64,000 nt of DNA from an uncultured Anaerolineae bacterium (GCA_903854805.1 CAINXK010000053.1:1-64000); one strand, 5' to 3'. Positions 8,682 through 19,083 are shown, counted from the first letter of the stretch. Notes: a model not told the origin generated them from the sequence alone. Translations and numbers: made by a program.

Positions 8682-9620
8682 ATGACAAAAATAGCTCGAA
8701 TTTTCATTAAATTCATCCTGACGGCATTTATCCTTTGCGGCGTCCTGGGCATGAGCGCTTGCAACCTGCCGATCGGACTAGCTGCTCCCACCGTGCTACC
8801 CGCGCCATCTTTTCCAACTGTCCAACCCACCAGCGCACCGGTGATCGTGATCTCCACGGCCATCCCGCTTCAATCGCCTACTGCAAGCACAGAGCCCGAA
8901 ACGGCTGTGCCAGGGCTGCCCATTCCGACTACTGCCGTTCAGGCTACGGCTGTGCCTGCCACGCCGGTCCCAGCCACCGCAGCCCCCACCCAACCCCCAA
9001 GCCTACCGGGTGCTGTTCGCATCCATTTTGAAACTGGCGCGACAACCGGGATCGTTGAAGGTGATATCCAACCAGGCCAGGTATTGAATTACCTCGTGGG
9101 CGCATCCCAGGGACAACCGCTGATGCTTCTCACCGATTCATACAACCATGACATCACCATCGCAGTGATCGGGATGAATGATAGTCAGACTTTGCTGGAT
9201 GCTTCGCAAAAGCTAGGTTCCTGGCAGACCCTGTTGAGTGTCAGCCAGGATTACCTGATCCAGGTGATCGGCGGAACGACTTCGGAGCATTTTAGCTTGA
9301 ATATCAGCACCCCGGCCCGGGTTACCTTTGACCCAGGGGCGATTTCAGCCGTAAGAAATGGTAGCACGCCTGGTGGGCTCACCGTTTCTTACATTCTGCG
9401 CGCCAATATTAACCAAAAAATGGATATCAATCTGATTGCCCCTAACGGAAACGCCGTTTTGAGCATCTATGGCTACCAGGATGGCCAACCGTATATGCGC
9501 TCAGTGGTTGAATCCACTATATTTAGCATGACGCTGCCCGCCACCCAGGATTACATAATCCAGGTGGTGCCCATGGCTGGACAGGTGGCGCCCTACACGC
9601 TGAATATTACCGTCCAATAA
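8682..9620 (+). CDS. Secreted lipoprotein with Thr/Ala/Pro linker and beta-rich domains
   Basis: A 312-residue exported protein. The signal peptide (FIKFILTAFILCGVLG) ends in lipobox GMSAC, so Cys27 should be lipidated. A low-complexity Pro/Ala/Thr stretch (about 30-110) links the anchor to two repeated beta-sandwich-like segments, each ending in a DYLIQVIGG or DYIIQVVPM pattern, as in pre-peptidase C-terminal (PPC) type domains. Function is unknown; a cell-surface binding role is likely. ATG at 8682 is chosen over the TTG at 8670 because GGAG lies just before it. It stands alone between the wecB terminator and pabBC. Confidence 0.75.
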   Translation: MTKIARIFIKFILTAFILCGVLGMSACNLPIGLAAPTVLPAPSFPTVQPTSAPVIVISTAIPLQSPTASTEPETAVPGLPIPTTAVQATAVPATPVPATAAPTQPPSLPGAVRIHFETGATTGIVEGDIQPGQVLNYLVGASQGQPLMLLTDSYNHDITIAVIGMNDSQTLLDASQKLGSWQTLLSVSQDYLIQVIGGTTSEHFSLNISTPARVTFDPGAISAVRNGSTPGGLTVSYILRANINQKMDINLIAPNGNAVLSIYGYQDGQPYMRSVVESTIFSMTLPATQDYIIQVVPMAGQVAPYTLNITVQ

Positions 9621-9713
9621 TAATGGCAAACCGGGTTTGCTACCCGGCCTGATCAGATTTTTTCTGACGAAGACAGAATTCAGGTTTAAAATACAAAGCT
9701 GCTGCACCTCAGA

Positions 9714-9719
9714 TATAAT
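9714..9719 (+). promoter_or_regulatory. -10 box of pabBC, probable leaderless promoter
   Basis: TATAAT ends 9 nt before the ATG at 9729 and there is no Shine-Dalgarno sequence between them. Confidence 0.5.
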
Positions 9720-9728
9720 CAGCCGACC

Positions 9729-11489
9729 ATGGACCCTACCTATCCTGTTGTTTTGCGCGACTCAACCAGCGGCATGTGGTTGCATTTCGAACATCCCCGG
9801 CGCATCATATCTGCAGCCAAATTGGACGAAGTTCTGCCAGCCCTGCGAGAACTAGAAGCGGCTGTCGATCAAAATGGCTGGTTCGCGGCCGGTTTCATCA
9901 GTTACGAAGCAGCACCTGCATTCGACAGCGCCCTGACCGTTCACAAGTTGGATAATTTTCCACTGCTCTGGTTCGGGCTGTATGACGACCCAATCCGGTC
10001 TGAAACATTGGGGCCCAGGGATGAAGATTACCAGCTGGGGGAATGGCTGCCTTCCGTCAACCGCGAGAAATACAATGCCGCCATTGCCCAAGTCAAGAAT
10101 CAGATCGCACATGGCAACACCTACCAGGTAAATTACACTTTTCGACTCAGAAACAATTTTTCGGGAAGTTCATGGTCATTATTTGTAGATATGGTCAATG
10201 CCCAGGCACCGGGCTATTCCGCATATCTGGATACCGGCCCGTATGTGATCTGTTCGGCTTCACCAGAACTTTTCTTCCGTCTTGATGCCAACACCATCAC
10301 CTGCCGCCCGATGAAGGGCACCGTAAAACGCGGGCGCACACTGGCTGAAGATCATGAAAAAGCTGTGTGGTTGCAGAACTCTCCCAAAAACCGGGCTGAA
10401 AATGTGATGATCGTGGACATGATCCGCAACGACCTGGGGCGGCTGGCCGAAATTGGCAGCGTGCATGTGCCAGAATTGTTTGTGGCTGAACGCTATCCCA
10501 CCCTCTGGCAGATGACTTCCGGAGTGACCGCCGAAATCCGGGCACCTTTTACCGAGATCATCAAGAACCTATTCCCTTGCGCATCCATCACCGGCGCGCC
10601 CAAGGTCAGCACCATGAAGATCATCGCAGCCCTTGAAACGACCCCACGACGTGTTTATACCGGTTCGATTGGTTATCTTGGCCCAGGACGAAAGGCCCAA
10701 TTCAGCGTTGCGATCCGCAGCGTGCTGATTGAGCGCAGCACTGGAAAAGCCGAGTACGGCATTGGCGGGGGGATTGTCTGGGATTCGACATCCAAGGACG
10801 AATATGCCGAAGCACTTCTCAAGGCACGTGTTCTTACCGGTCGCCCTCCTGAATTTTCTCTGCTGGAAACAATACGCTGGACAACCCAGACGGGTTATTT
10901 TCTACTCGACAAACATCTAGACCGGCTGGCAGATTCGGCCAGCTACTTTGGTTTCCCGTATAACCGGTCCGCGCTGATGGAAACTCTGGCAGAAACAGCC
11001 CGTGGGTTTGGAAATCAAGCACAGCGAGTCCGGCTATTGCTTAACCGGCAGGGCAGCTTCAGCCACCAGGTTTACCCACTTTCCAGCGAGCACCAGGAAC
11101 TTCCGATGCGTGTGAAACTCGCTGCTGCGCCGGTCAACAGTGCTGATGTATTCCTGTACCATAAAACCACCTGGCGCACTGTCTATGAAAAAGCCCGCCA
11201 AAGCCAGTCCGACTGCGACGAGGTCTTATTATTTAATGAGCGTGATGAATTAACCGAAGCGAGTATTGCCAACCTTGTATTTGAACTGGATGGCGATCTT
11301 GTAACCCCTCCAGTAACCTGCGGACTGCTGGCCGGCACCTTGCGCGGAGATTTGATCAAACAGGGTCGGATCAGCGAAAAGATTGTCACCCTGGGTGATC
11401 TGGCGCGCTGCACACAAATTTTTCTAATCAATTCGGTGCGTGGCTGGCAAAAAGCAGAATTGATCGAAAATACGAGCACATCCGTTTGA
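9729..11489 (+). CDS. pabB: Fused aminodeoxychorismate synthase component I and aminodeoxychorismate lyase
   Basis: A 586-residue fusion for p-aminobenzoate synthesis in the folate pathway. Residues 1-375 are a chorismate-utilising enzyme: GNTYQVNYTFRLR, CRPMKGTVKRG, ENVMIVDMIRNDLGR, ITGAPKVSTMKI and GIGGGIVWDS. Residues 380-586 are a class IV PLP enzyme of the PabC type: FSLLETIR near the start, the likely catalytic Lys in YHKTTWRTVYEKA, then DEVLLFNERDELTEASIANLVF and GLLAGTLR. The PKGT-like motif fits PabB rather than anthranilate synthase. Such PabB-PabC fusions are known in several phyla. The glutaminase PabA is not in this window. The 9-nt distance from TATAAT to ATG suggests a leaderless message. 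Confidence 0.9.
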   Translation: MDPTYPVVLRDSTSGMWLHFEHPRRIISAAKLDEVLPALRELEAAVDQNGWFAAGFISYEAAPAFDSALTVHKLDNFPLLWFGLYDDPIRSETLGPRDEDYQLGEWLPSVNREKYNAAIAQVKNQIAHGNTYQVNYTFRLRNNFSGSSWSLFVDMVNAQAPGYSAYLDTGPYVICSASPELFFRLDANTITCRPMKGTVKRGRTLAEDHEKAVWLQNSPKNRAENVMIVDMIRNDLGRLAEIGSVHVPELFVAERYPTLWQMTSGVTAEIRAPFTEIIKNLFPCASITGAPKVSTMKIIAALETTPRRVYTGSIGYLGPGRKAQFSVAIRSVLIERSTGKAEYGIGGGIVWDSTSKDEYAEALLKARVLTGRPPEFSLLETIRWTTQTGYFLLDKHLDRLADSASYFGFPYNRSALMETLAETARGFGNQAQRVRLLLNRQGSFSHQVYPLSSEHQELPMRVKLAAAPVNSADVFLYHKTTWRTVYEKARQSQSDCDEVLLFNERDELTEASIANLVFELDGDLVTPPVTCGLLAGTLRGDLIKQGRISEKIVTLGDLARCTQIFLINSVRGWQKAELIENTSTSV

Positions 11490-11555
11490 TCAGCGTAGCG
11501 ATCTTTCCAGCGAATCCAACTGCAACAAGTTGCTCAATAACTTATAGGTATTAAG

Positions 11556-13655
11556 ATGCCCAACCACCTGACAAATGAAAACTCGCCTTATCTACTGCAA
11601 CATGCCAATAATCCCGTAGATTGGTACCCATGGGGCCCAGAAGCTCTGTCACGTTCACACAACGAAGACAAACCAATTTTCCTTTCGATCGGTTACGCCG
11701 CCTGCCATTGGTGCCATGTCATGGAACGCGAATCTTTTGAAGACGACGCGACCGCGACATTCATGAACACACACTTCATCAATATCAAGGTCGACCGCGA
11801 AGAACGTCCGGATCTGGACAGTATCTATATGTCGGCAACAGTCTCGATGACTGGTTCGGGAGGCTGGCCCATGTCAGTTTTCCTGACCCCCGATCTGCGC
11901 CCCTTTTATGCAGGAACTTACTTTCCGCCAGAACCCCGATTTAATCTACCATCCTTCAGAGATCTGCTGACGAGTATCGCAAATGCGTGGCAGGAACAGC
12001 GCGGCGAGATCCTGCGTGTGAGCGCCCAGGTTAGCGCTCATATTCAGAATCTGGCCGCTGGAAATAATGGTGGTTCCATGCCACTCACACGCACGCTGTT
12101 GGCAAATGCGGCCGAGCAGCTCGTTAAGTCATACGATTGGGGCTTTGGCGGCTGGGGCGAAGCACCGAAATTTCCACAACCGATGACCATCGAGTTTCTG
12201 CTGTGCCTGGGCACACTGGACAGTTCCAGCCCGGCGCTCGAAGTACGCCAGAAGTACATCCAAATAGCCAGCCACGCACTGCAAGCCATGGCTCGCGGCG
12301 GAATGTATGATCTGGTGGGAGGTGGCTTTGCGCGTTACAGCGTCGACAATCTCTGGAAAACTCCGCATTTTGAAAAAATGTTATACGACAACGCCCAACT
12401 CGCCCAGGTCTACCTGCATGCCTACCTGGTCACAGGCCAGGTCAGGTTTCGCCAGATCTGCGAAGAAACCCTGGATTTCCTGCTGCGTGAAATGCGACAT
12501 CCTGCAGGTGGCTTTTTCAGCAGTCTGGATGCAGATTCCGAAGGCCAGGAAGGAAAGTTTTACACCTGGGACTATTCTGAACTAGAGTCAATCTTGGGGC
12601 CCGAGTTTGAATTCTTCCAAACCGCATACGGCTTAGCTCCTGCCCACAAGCGTCAGACCGGCCAAACGCACGACCTGGAAGGCAAACTAATTATCCAACG
12701 CGCCCTGGATGACAATAAACTTGCTGCGCGCTTCAACCTTAGCCTGGTAGCAGTCAATGCCCGGCTGGATGGTTGCCATCGGATGCTGCTCGAAATCAGG
12801 AACCAGCGCATTCGCCCAGGCACAGATGATAAAGTTCTGACATCCTGGAATGCCCTGGCCCTGGTAGCCTTTGCCGAGGCTGGACGCTATTTATCCAGAC
12901 AGGATTATGTGGAGGCAGCTGCCCAGAATGCCCACTTTTTACTCGACAACCTTTATGCCGACGGACAGCTGTTGCGCTCATGGCGAAACAATAGCGCCCG
13001 GCGGCCTGCCTACCTGGATGATTACGCCAACCTGATCCTGGCTCTGCTGGCATTGTATCAATCGCAACCTGAAACACATTGGTATACCAGTGCCCTGAAT
13101 TTGGCGACTGAAATGGTTGAACATTTTAAAGACCCTGCCGGAGGATTTTTTGACGTCCGTGACGACCATCAAAACATCCTGATGAGACCCAAAGATGTTC
13201 AGGATAATGCTACTCCATCGGGCAATGCTCAAGCCGCTAACGCCTTACTGCAGTTGGCCGAATATGGTGACCGGCCCGAATGGCGAAAGATAGCCGAAGT
13301 AATGCTGGGCGCTACGCTAGAATCGGCGGTTCGGTTCCCCACAGCTTTTGCCAAATGGTTATGCGCGACCGATTTTTGCCTTGGCCCAACCAGGCAGGTA
13401 GCGATCGTGGGCGCACCACAAAACCCCATGACTCAAACGCTGGTCTCGGCACTATGGCAAACCTACCAACCCCGGCAGGTGGTTGCGATTGCCAGTGATC
13501 CAGCAGAGCAGGCTCTTCCGGCGCTGCTAAAAAACCGGCCCATGTTCAGGGGGCTGCCGAGCGCTTATGTGTGCCATGGCTTTGTCTGTCTGCAACCGGT
13601 CAACACCCCGGATGAATTAATCGCACAACTGGATCGCACTCCAAACACAGGTTGA
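11556..13655 (+). CDS. YyaL/SSP411-type thioredoxin-domain protein (DUF255)
   Basis: A 699-residue protein of the widely conserved YyaL family. The N terminus is nearly invariant in the family ([20 protein letters not shown]) and is followed by a thioredoxin-like domain with a CHWC motif at 50-53. The larger C-terminal part is an (alpha/alpha)6 barrel like N-acylglucosamine 2-epimerases and family 88 hydrolases, with [22 protein letters not shown] and [11 protein letters not shown]. The exact reaction is not established; the family is thought to act in redox or sugar chemistry in the cytosol. It follows pabBC by 66 nt and may share its transcript, or have its own promoter; there is no clear ribosome binding site. 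Confidence 0.88.
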   Translation: MPNHLTNENSPYLLQHANNPVDWYPWGPEALSRSHNEDKPIFLSIGYAACHWCHVMERESFEDDATATFMNTHFINIKVDREERPDLDSIYMSATVSMTGSGGWPMSVFLTPDLRPFYAGTYFPPEPRFNLPSFRDLLTSIANAWQEQRGEILRVSAQVSAHIQNLAAGNNGGSMPLTRTLLANAAEQLVKSYDWGFGGWGEAPKFPQPMTIEFLLCLGTLDSSSPALEVRQKYIQIASHALQAMARGGMYDLVGGGFARYSVDNLWKTPHFEKMLYDNAQLAQVYLHAYLVTGQVRFRQICEETLDFLLREMRHPAGGFFSSLDADSEGQEGKFYTWDYSELESILGPEFEFFQTAYGLAPAHKRQTGQTHDLEGKLIIQRALDDNKLAARFNLSLVAVNARLDGCHRMLLEIRNQRIRPGTDDKVLTSWNALALVAFAEAGRYLSRQDYVEAAAQNAHFLLDNLYADGQLLRSWRNNSARRPAYLDDYANLILALLALYQSQPETHWYTSALNLATEMVEHFKDPAGGFFDVRDDHQNILMRPKDVQDNATPSGNAQAANALLQLAEYGDRPEWRKIAEVMLGATLESAVRFPTAFAKWLCATDFCLGPTRQVAIVGAPQNPMTQTLVSALWQTYQPRQVVAIASDPAEQALPALLKNRPMFRGLPSAYVCHGFVCLQPVNTPDELIAQLDRTPNTG

Positions 13656-14162
13656 GAAATGATCGGACTTCCCCAAACAGAAAAATACTCAACCCGTTTT
13701 CCTGCACAAAGATTGGGCTCCCTTGCAAATAAACTTAAAGGGAAATTGTTTTGAACGGACTCGAACGATTACCCCGGAACCGCGATTGTCTGACAATTCA
13801 TTACACAAGATGTGATTTTTGTCAATTTTCAACATGCAAAATTCGTGTTAAAGTATTGGTATAAGGTGCTATTGGCATCAAAATTCTTATGGCTTGCCAG
13901 ATAATTCACCCAAATGGAGTAAATACTGTTTGAACATTTCGGCTACAATCAATTATCATTGTTTAGCTCTTCTGATTTGATGGAAAAAAGATGAACCAGA
14001 CTTCAAACAATTCGAGCGCAGATATTTTTCGTTCTATAAGCTCCAGATAGCGCCTCGATGAAATTTTAAGTTCGTCACCAAGCTAATAAGGTGGCGTACA
14101 GCATCAATACCTTGTACTCAAAAAGACTGCCCTGTGATATCACACCAGCCTGGAGAAGGTTT
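13656..14162. other. 507-nt non-coding region before the ABC transporter operon
   Basis: AT-rich sequence with no gene I can support. It holds an inverted repeat ATTGTC-T-GACAAT at 13785-13797 with a second GTCAAT half-site about 35 nt downstream, and a TATAAG-like -10 around 13860. These could be an operator and promoter for the transporter. A fragment near 13760-13785 resembles a tRNA T-arm on the minus strand but does not fold into a tRNA. Confidence 0.4.
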
Positions 14163-15299
14163 ATGCCATCCGAGATCGATACGGCCGTTTCAAAATCGAA
14201 CCACAGATTTTCGATTGACTGGAATGATATTCTGTTCAGGGCTGCCATGCCAATTCTGGCCATGCTCAGTGCCTTCCTGATTGGGGCAATCGTACTGCTA
14301 TTTCTTAAGGTAAACCCTTTTGTAGCCTATGCATCCATCTTTTCTGGTGTCTTTGGAAGCATGTCTGGGTTTACACAGTCGCTGGTAAAAGCCACTCCGC
14401 TGCTACTGGTAGGCCTGGGGATTTGCATCGCATTTCGCGCCAGTGTAATCAATATTGGTGCCGAAGGACAGATTATCCTTGGCGCCCTCGGAGCAACCAG
14501 CTGGGCGCTGCTCTTCCGAACCTGGCCAGCCTGGCTCCTGCTGCCAACCACATTGATCGCCAGCTTTTTTACTGGCGCCGCCTGGGGGTTCATACCCGGC
14601 ATTCTCAAAGCACGTTTCCGAGTCAACGAAATTTTGAGCACAGTCATGCTGAATGCAATAGCCATCCAGCTCATGAATATGCTTGTGCGTGGGCCTCTGA
14701 TCGACCAGGCGGGTGTGGCTGCGGGTACATACCTGGCGCAGTCCGAACGTTTACCAGAGGCAGCCTGGCTACCACGCCTAATCCCGCAGACCTTATTAAA
14801 TGCCGGGGCAATTCTGGCTGTGGTGCTGGCCTTCGTTGTATACCTGTTTTTATGGCGCACAACCATCGGTTTTCGCATTCGCGCCGTGGGATTGAACCCA
14901 GACGCTTCGCGTTATGCTGGGATCAATGTGGCCTTTTATCAGGCACTTTCATTGACACTGGCAGGCGGTCTGGCTGGTTTGGCCGGCGCAGTTGAAGTCA
15001 TGGGGGTGCACCACCGGCTGCTGGAAGGCATTACCAGCGGATATGGCTTTTCTGGAATTGTGGCGGCCCTGTTTGGCGGCCTTCACCCGCTGGGGCTGAT
15101 CCCGGCAGCCTGGCTTTTTGGCAGCTTGTTGGTCGGGGCAGACAAAATGCAGCGAGCCGTGCAAGTACCTTCGGCGTTAATCGATATGCTACTTGGTCTG
15201 GTAGTCCTATTTGTAGTCGGCTCTGCCTTTATCTCAAAGCGCTGGGCCATCCGGCGCGCCATAACAACCTCCAAAGTTGAAGGCGAGGTAAAATCATAA
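14163..15299 (+). CDS. ABC transporter permease, BMP-type (nucleoside/simple sugar)
   Basis: A 378-residue integral membrane protein with about ten hydrophobic segments and the branched-chain/simple-sugar permease signature: IGAEGQIILGALGA in the middle and AGGLAGLAGAVEVMG later. This class pairs with a second permease, a double ATPase and a BMP lipoprotein, all of which follow here. Related characterised systems take up purine and pyrimidine nucleosides. The start at 14163 is chosen for the GGAGAAGG just upstream; the frame extends further to a GTG at 14091 without support. It overlaps the next gene by one base (TAATG). Confidence 0.9.
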   Translation: MPSEIDTAVSKSNHRFSIDWNDILFRAAMPILAMLSAFLIGAIVLLFLKVNPFVAYASIFSGVFGSMSGFTQSLVKATPLLLVGLGICIAFRASVINIGAEGQIILGALGATSWALLFRTWPAWLLLPTTLIASFFTGAAWGFIPGILKARFRVNEILSTVMLNAIAIQLMNMLVRGPLIDQAGVAAGTYLAQSERLPEAAWLPRLIPQTLLNAGAILAVVLAFVVYLFLWRTTIGFRIRAVGLNPDASRYAGINVAFYQALSLTLAGGLAGLAGAVEVMGVHHRLLEGITSGYGFSGIVAALFGGLHPLGLIPAAWLFGSLLVGADKMQRAVQVPSALIDMLLGLVVLFVVGSAFISKRWAIRRAITTSKVEGEVKS

Positions 15300-16228
15300 T
15301 GGAAATCTTTACTCAGGCTGTCTTCATTGGGATTTTCACCTCGGCAATTCGTCTGGCTACTCCCTACCTGTTTGCCGCCATTGGCGAGGCGTTTGCGCAG
15401 ACATCCGGCGTGGTAAACCTCGGAGTGGATGGGATTATGCTGGTGGGCGCTTTCGCGGCTTTTTATGTCACATTAACCACTGGAAATGTCTGGTTGGCGG
15501 TTTTGGCTGCCGCAGTGGTTGGGCTGCTGATGGGCCTCTTGATGTCATTTATCAGCGTCACACTCAAGGCTGAACAAGGTATCAGCGGTATCGGCCTCTA
15601 TATGTTTGGTTTGGGACTTTCGTCTTTGCTCTTCAAGGTGCTGGTTGGCAGTGTCCAAACCGTGGAGGGCTTCCAGCCCATTAAATTACCGATTTTAGGT
15701 GATATTCCTATTCTCGGAGAGATCTTCTTCCAACACAGCCTGCCCGTCTATGCAGCTTTCCTTTTGGTGCCAATTGCATGGTGGTTTTTGGACAAAACCA
15801 CCTGGGGACTCAAGATCAAATCCGTCGGGCAAAACCCGGCAGCCGCCGATTCGCTCGGGGTTAACGTCGACCAGGTTCGTTACTTTAGCGTTTGCGTTGG
15901 GGCGGTTCTGGCTGGATTGGCAGGCGCTTCACTTTCCACCTCGCTGGTCAATCTTTTTCAGGAAAATTTAACAGCCGGGTTGGGTTTTATCGCCGTTGCG
16001 CTGGTCTATTTTGGAGGCTGGCGGCCAGTGGGTATATTGGTTGGTGCGCTTTTGTTCAGCACCGTCAATGCTTTCCAATTGTGGATGCAGGTACTCGGAG
16101 TGAAAATCCCTTCCGACGTGGCAATCATGTTGCCGTACCTGTTAACGATCGCAGCACTGGTGGCAGTTACAAATCGTATACGCCAACCAGCTGCACTCAA
16201 TAAGCCCTTTGAACGGGGCGAAAACTAA
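15299..16228 (+). CDS. ABC transporter permease, BMP-type, second subunit
   Basis: A 309-residue permease with eight or nine predicted membrane segments and the same family signature: SGVVNLGVDGIMLVGAF near the start and AGLAGASLSTS later. It would form the membrane channel with the preceding 378-residue permease. Start codon overlaps the previous stop, so the two are translationally coupled. The shorter N terminus compared with its partner is normal for the NupC-like half of this system. Confidence 0.9.
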   Translation: MEIFTQAVFIGIFTSAIRLATPYLFAAIGEAFAQTSGVVNLGVDGIMLVGAFAAFYVTLTTGNVWLAVLAAAVVGLLMGLLMSFISVTLKAEQGISGIGLYMFGLGLSSLLFKVLVGSVQTVEGFQPIKLPILGDIPILGEIFFQHSLPVYAAFLLVPIAWWFLDKTTWGLKIKSVGQNPAAADSLGVNVDQVRYFSVCVGAVLAGLAGASLSTSLVNLFQENLTAGLGFIAVALVYFGGWRPVGILVGALLFSTVNAFQLWMQVLGVKIPSDVAIMLPYLLTIAALVAVTNRIRQPAALNKPFERGEN

Positions 16229-16254
16229 CACCATTCCAAGGTAAGGAGAGAAAT

Positions 16255-17268
16255 ATGAAGAAAAACAGTTCTTTGATGGTAGTTCTTTCAGCTTTATTGG
16301 CGCTCATGATGTTATTGTCCGCCTGCGCCCCAGCCGCCCCAGCCGCCCCAGCTGTTGAAGCCAAGCCCGTGCGCGTCGCGGTTGTGATGCCCAGCGCCAC
16401 AACCGACATGGCTTTCAGCCAATCCATGTATTCTGCATTGGTTGCTGTCCAGAAAGAAATGGGCGGCGAAAGCAAAATGGAAATCAAGTTCTCCGAAAAT
16501 ATGTTCAAGGTTCCGGATGCAGCTGCCGCCATTCGCGACTATGCCACCCAGGGTTTTGACATTGTGATTGCCCATGGATCGCAGTATGGTTCTTCCGTGG
16601 AAGAAATCGCGAAAGACTTCCCCAAGACAACCTTTGCCTGGGGTACAGATGTGAATACCTTCGGCCAGCCGAATATCTATGCTTACACCGCTGCTGCCCA
16701 AGAAGGTGGATTTGTCAACGGCGTTCTGGCTGCCAAACTAACCCAGAGCAAGCAGATCGGCGTAACCGGTCCTGTGGAAGTTGGCGATGCGAAGACCTAT
16801 ATCGATGGCTTTGTTCAGGGCGTTGCATCTGTTGACCCCGCTATTAAAGTTAACAAAACATGGACTGGTTCTTTCTCTGACGTGGCTCTCATGACCGAAG
16901 CTGCCAAAACCCATATCTCCGCCGGTGCCGATATTCTGACCGGTTCATCCCAATCAGTCGTCGGTTCGATCGGTGCTGCCAAGGATAACGGCAAGGTAAT
17001 GTGGTTCGGCACTCAGTCAGACCAGGCTTCGCTCGCGCCTACCCTGGTTGTAGCCAGCCAGGTTTATGATTGGACCGCCATGGTCAAAGAGATCATCGCC
17101 AGCCGCGGAACCGGCACACTGGGTGGCAAAACCTACACCCTGCAGCTCAAGAATGACGGTTTGAAGATCGCTTTCAACCCGGGTTACTCTCTGGCAGCTG
17201 ATATCAAAGCTGCTGGCGACAAGGCGATCGCTGATATCAAGAGCGGCGCAATTGTTGTAAACCCGTAA
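16255..17268 (+). CDS. BMP-family substrate-binding lipoprotein
   Basis: A 337-residue lipoprotein. The signal peptide ends in lipobox LLSAC, with Cys24 the lipid anchor, followed by an Ala-Pro linker. The mature part has the basic membrane protein/PnrA-like fold pattern: VRVAVVMPSATTDMAFSQ, VIAHGSQYG, TTFAWGTDVN and EGGFVNGVLAAKL. Members bind nucleosides, or simple sugars in some groups. AAGGAGAG before the ATG is a strong ribosome binding site, in line with the high expression usual for binding proteins. A stable hairpin follows and may let this gene be made in excess over the ATPase. Confidence 0.92.
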   Translation: MKKNSSLMVVLSALLALMMLLSACAPAAPAAPAVEAKPVRVAVVMPSATTDMAFSQSMYSALVAVQKEMGGESKMEIKFSENMFKVPDAAAAIRDYATQGFDIVIAHGSQYGSSVEEIAKDFPKTTFAWGTDVNTFGQPNIYAYTAAAQEGGFVNGVLAAKLTQSKQIGVTGPVEVGDAKTYIDGFVQGVASVDPAIKVNKTWTGSFSDVALMTEAAKTHISAGADILTGSSQSVVGSIGAAKDNGKVMWFGTQSDQASLAPTLVVASQVYDWTAMVKEIIASRGTGTLGGKTYTLQLKNDGLKIAFNPGYSLAADIKAAGDKAIADIKSGAIVVNP

Positions 17269-17281
17269 TATATGCATTACC

Positions 17282-17314
17282 ACCAGTGCCAGTCTCATCC
17301 AGGCTGGCACTGGT
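17282..17314 (+). terminator. Hairpin between the BMP gene and the ATPase gene
   Basis: ACCAGTGCCAG pairs perfectly with CTGGCACTGGT across an 11-nt loop. The following sequence is only loosely T-rich (CATTCCATTTTCTCTT), so this may be a partial terminator or an mRNA-stabilising structure rather than a full stop. Confidence 0.6.
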
Positions 17315-17395
17315 CATTCCATTTTCTCTTATCACTCCCATGCATTTAAGACAGCCCAAATAATTGACTGGCTATTTTCTGTTCAAGGCGGCCCC

Positions 17396-18955
17396 ATGGT
17401 GGCAACTGCAATTCAATCCAACACACAGAAACGCATCCAATCCGTTGAGATGCGCAACATTGTCAAACGGTTTCCAGGCGTACTAGCCAATACCAATGTC
17501 AATTTTGATGTGAAAGCCGGTGAGGTACATGCCCTGCTCGGAGAGAACGGCGCTGGCAAAAGCACCCTGATGCGCCAGCTGTATGGACTATACCAGCCGG
17601 ATGAAGGTGAGATCATCATCGACGGCAAGCCGCTCAGCTTCCGCTCGCCCGCCGACGCAATTCGAGCTGGTATTGGGATGATCCACCAACACTTCATGCT
17701 GATACCCACCCTGACGGTGACGGAGAACGTGGCCCTTGGGCTCAAGTCGTCCAGGGCACCTCAATTAGACCTCGATGTGGTTGCAAAACGGATCAAAGAG
17801 CTTGGTCAGTCGTATGGCCTAAAAGTGGACCCTTCCGCCTATATCTGGCAGCTCTCTGTGGGCGAGCAGCAGCGTGTGGAAATCATCAAAGCGCTCTATC
17901 GCGGCGCTGGCATCATCATTCTGGATGAGCCCACCGCCGTGCTTACCCCTCAAGAAGTCAACGATCTTTTTGTTACCCTCAAGCGCATGGTACAGGAAGG
18001 CCACGGATTGGTGTTCATTTCCCACAAACTGCATGAGGTTATGGCAATCAGCGATCGTGTGACAGTGCTGCGTGATGGCACCCAGATCGGCACCTGCCTG
18101 ACGAAAGATATTACCCGTGATGACCTGGTCAAAATGATGGTTGGGCGCGATGTGCGCCCATTGGCCGCCCAGGAAGTCAAAGCGGGAAAAATACGGCTAA
18201 AAATTGAAAGTCTGCACGCCATTGGTGACCGCAATACTGAAATGCTGCGCGGCATCGACCTGGATATTCGTGCCGGCGAAATTGTGGGGATTGCCGGTGT
18301 TTCTGGCAATGGACAACGTGAACTGGCGCAATGTCTTTCAGGCTTGCGTAAGGTCGCATCTGGCAGCATCCAGCTGGACGGGCAGGACATCACGCACATG
18401 CCATTGCTAAAACGCATGGCTGCCGGGCAAGCTTACATTCCGGAAGAACGCATGCGTGATGGCGCCATCCGCGAATTTAGCGTGCAGGAAAACCTCTTTC
18501 TGCGCGACCATTCCGCTCCCCAATATACACACGGTATCTTTCTAGATTTCGCTAAAATGTCTGCCCGCACCCGCGAAGTGGTGAATGCGTACAGCGTGAA
18601 GACCCCTACCATCGATACGCCAATTAAGAATCTATCGGGCGGTAATATTCAGAAGCTGATTATGGCTCGCGAGCTATCACGCCAACCCAAGGTTCTGATC
18701 GCTGCCCAACCCACCCGTGGTGTCGATATCGGTGCAACCGAATATATTCACCAGCGCCTTCTGGAACAGCGCGCCGCTGGAACGGCCATCCTGTTGATCT
18801 CGGAAGACCTGGATGAAACCCGCACCCTTTCTGACCGGATCGCGGTCATGTATGAGGGCCAGATCGTTGGGATTGTCCAGCGCGACCAGGCAACTGTTGA
18901 ACAGATCGGGCTGATGATGGCCGGGATTTCCATGCAGGAAGCGATGCTGCGTTAG
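17396..18955 (+). CDS. ABC transporter ATP-binding protein, duplicated (nucleoside/sugar type)
   Basis: A 519-residue double ATPase. The first domain has an intact Walker A (GENGAGKST, 49-57), the signature LSVGEQQRVEI and Walker B IIILDEPTAVL. The second has the degenerate GVSGNGQRE in place of Walker A and LSGGNIQKLIMAREL with AAQPTRGVDIGA, the pattern known for simple-sugar and BMP-type importers where only one site hydrolyses ATP efficiently. It energises the two permeases upstream. It lies 127 nt after the BMP gene, beyond a hairpin, but no other promoter is evident, and a strong terminator follows. AAGGCGG before the ATG is a usable ribosome binding site. Confidence 0.92.
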   Translation: MVATAIQSNTQKRIQSVEMRNIVKRFPGVLANTNVNFDVKAGEVHALLGENGAGKSTLMRQLYGLYQPDEGEIIIDGKPLSFRSPADAIRAGIGMIHQHFMLIPTLTVTENVALGLKSSRAPQLDLDVVAKRIKELGQSYGLKVDPSAYIWQLSVGEQQRVEIIKALYRGAGIIILDEPTAVLTPQEVNDLFVTLKRMVQEGHGLVFISHKLHEVMAISDRVTVLRDGTQIGTCLTKDITRDDLVKMMVGRDVRPLAAQEVKAGKIRLKIESLHAIGDRNTEMLRGIDLDIRAGEIVGIAGVSGNGQRELAQCLSGLRKVASGSIQLDGQDITHMPLLKRMAAGQAYIPEERMRDGAIREFSVQENLFLRDHSAPQYTHGIFLDFAKMSARTREVVNAYSVKTPTIDTPIKNLSGGNIQKLIMARELSRQPKVLIAAQPTRGVDIGATEYIHQRLLEQRAAGTAILLISEDLDETRTLSDRIAVMYEGQIVGIVQRDQATVEQIGLMMAGISMQEAMLR

Positions 18956-18994
18956 TGTAGAAATAACAACTCAGGCTTTTATAAGACAATCCGT

Positions 18995-19031
18995 GCAAAA
19001 AGAGCGCCTCTATTGGAGGCGCTCTTTTTGC
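18995..19031. terminator. Bidirectional intrinsic terminator
   Basis: A perfect 16-bp stem (18995-19010 with 19016-19031) with a 5-nt loop, carrying A5 on one side and T5 on the other, so it works on both strands. It lies between the convergent ABC ATPase and YedE-rhodanese genes. Confidence 0.92.
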
Positions 19032-19083
19032 ATTAAATTTAGTCATTTTCATTTGAGCCCACTCTCGTGGACATTTCTTTACA

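Noticed and set aside
13755..13790. tRNA 3' end on the minus strand (GTTCGAGTCC)
   Set aside because: The T-arm stem has a mismatch and a wobble, and no acceptor stem, D-arm or anticodon arm can be paired in the flanking sequence.
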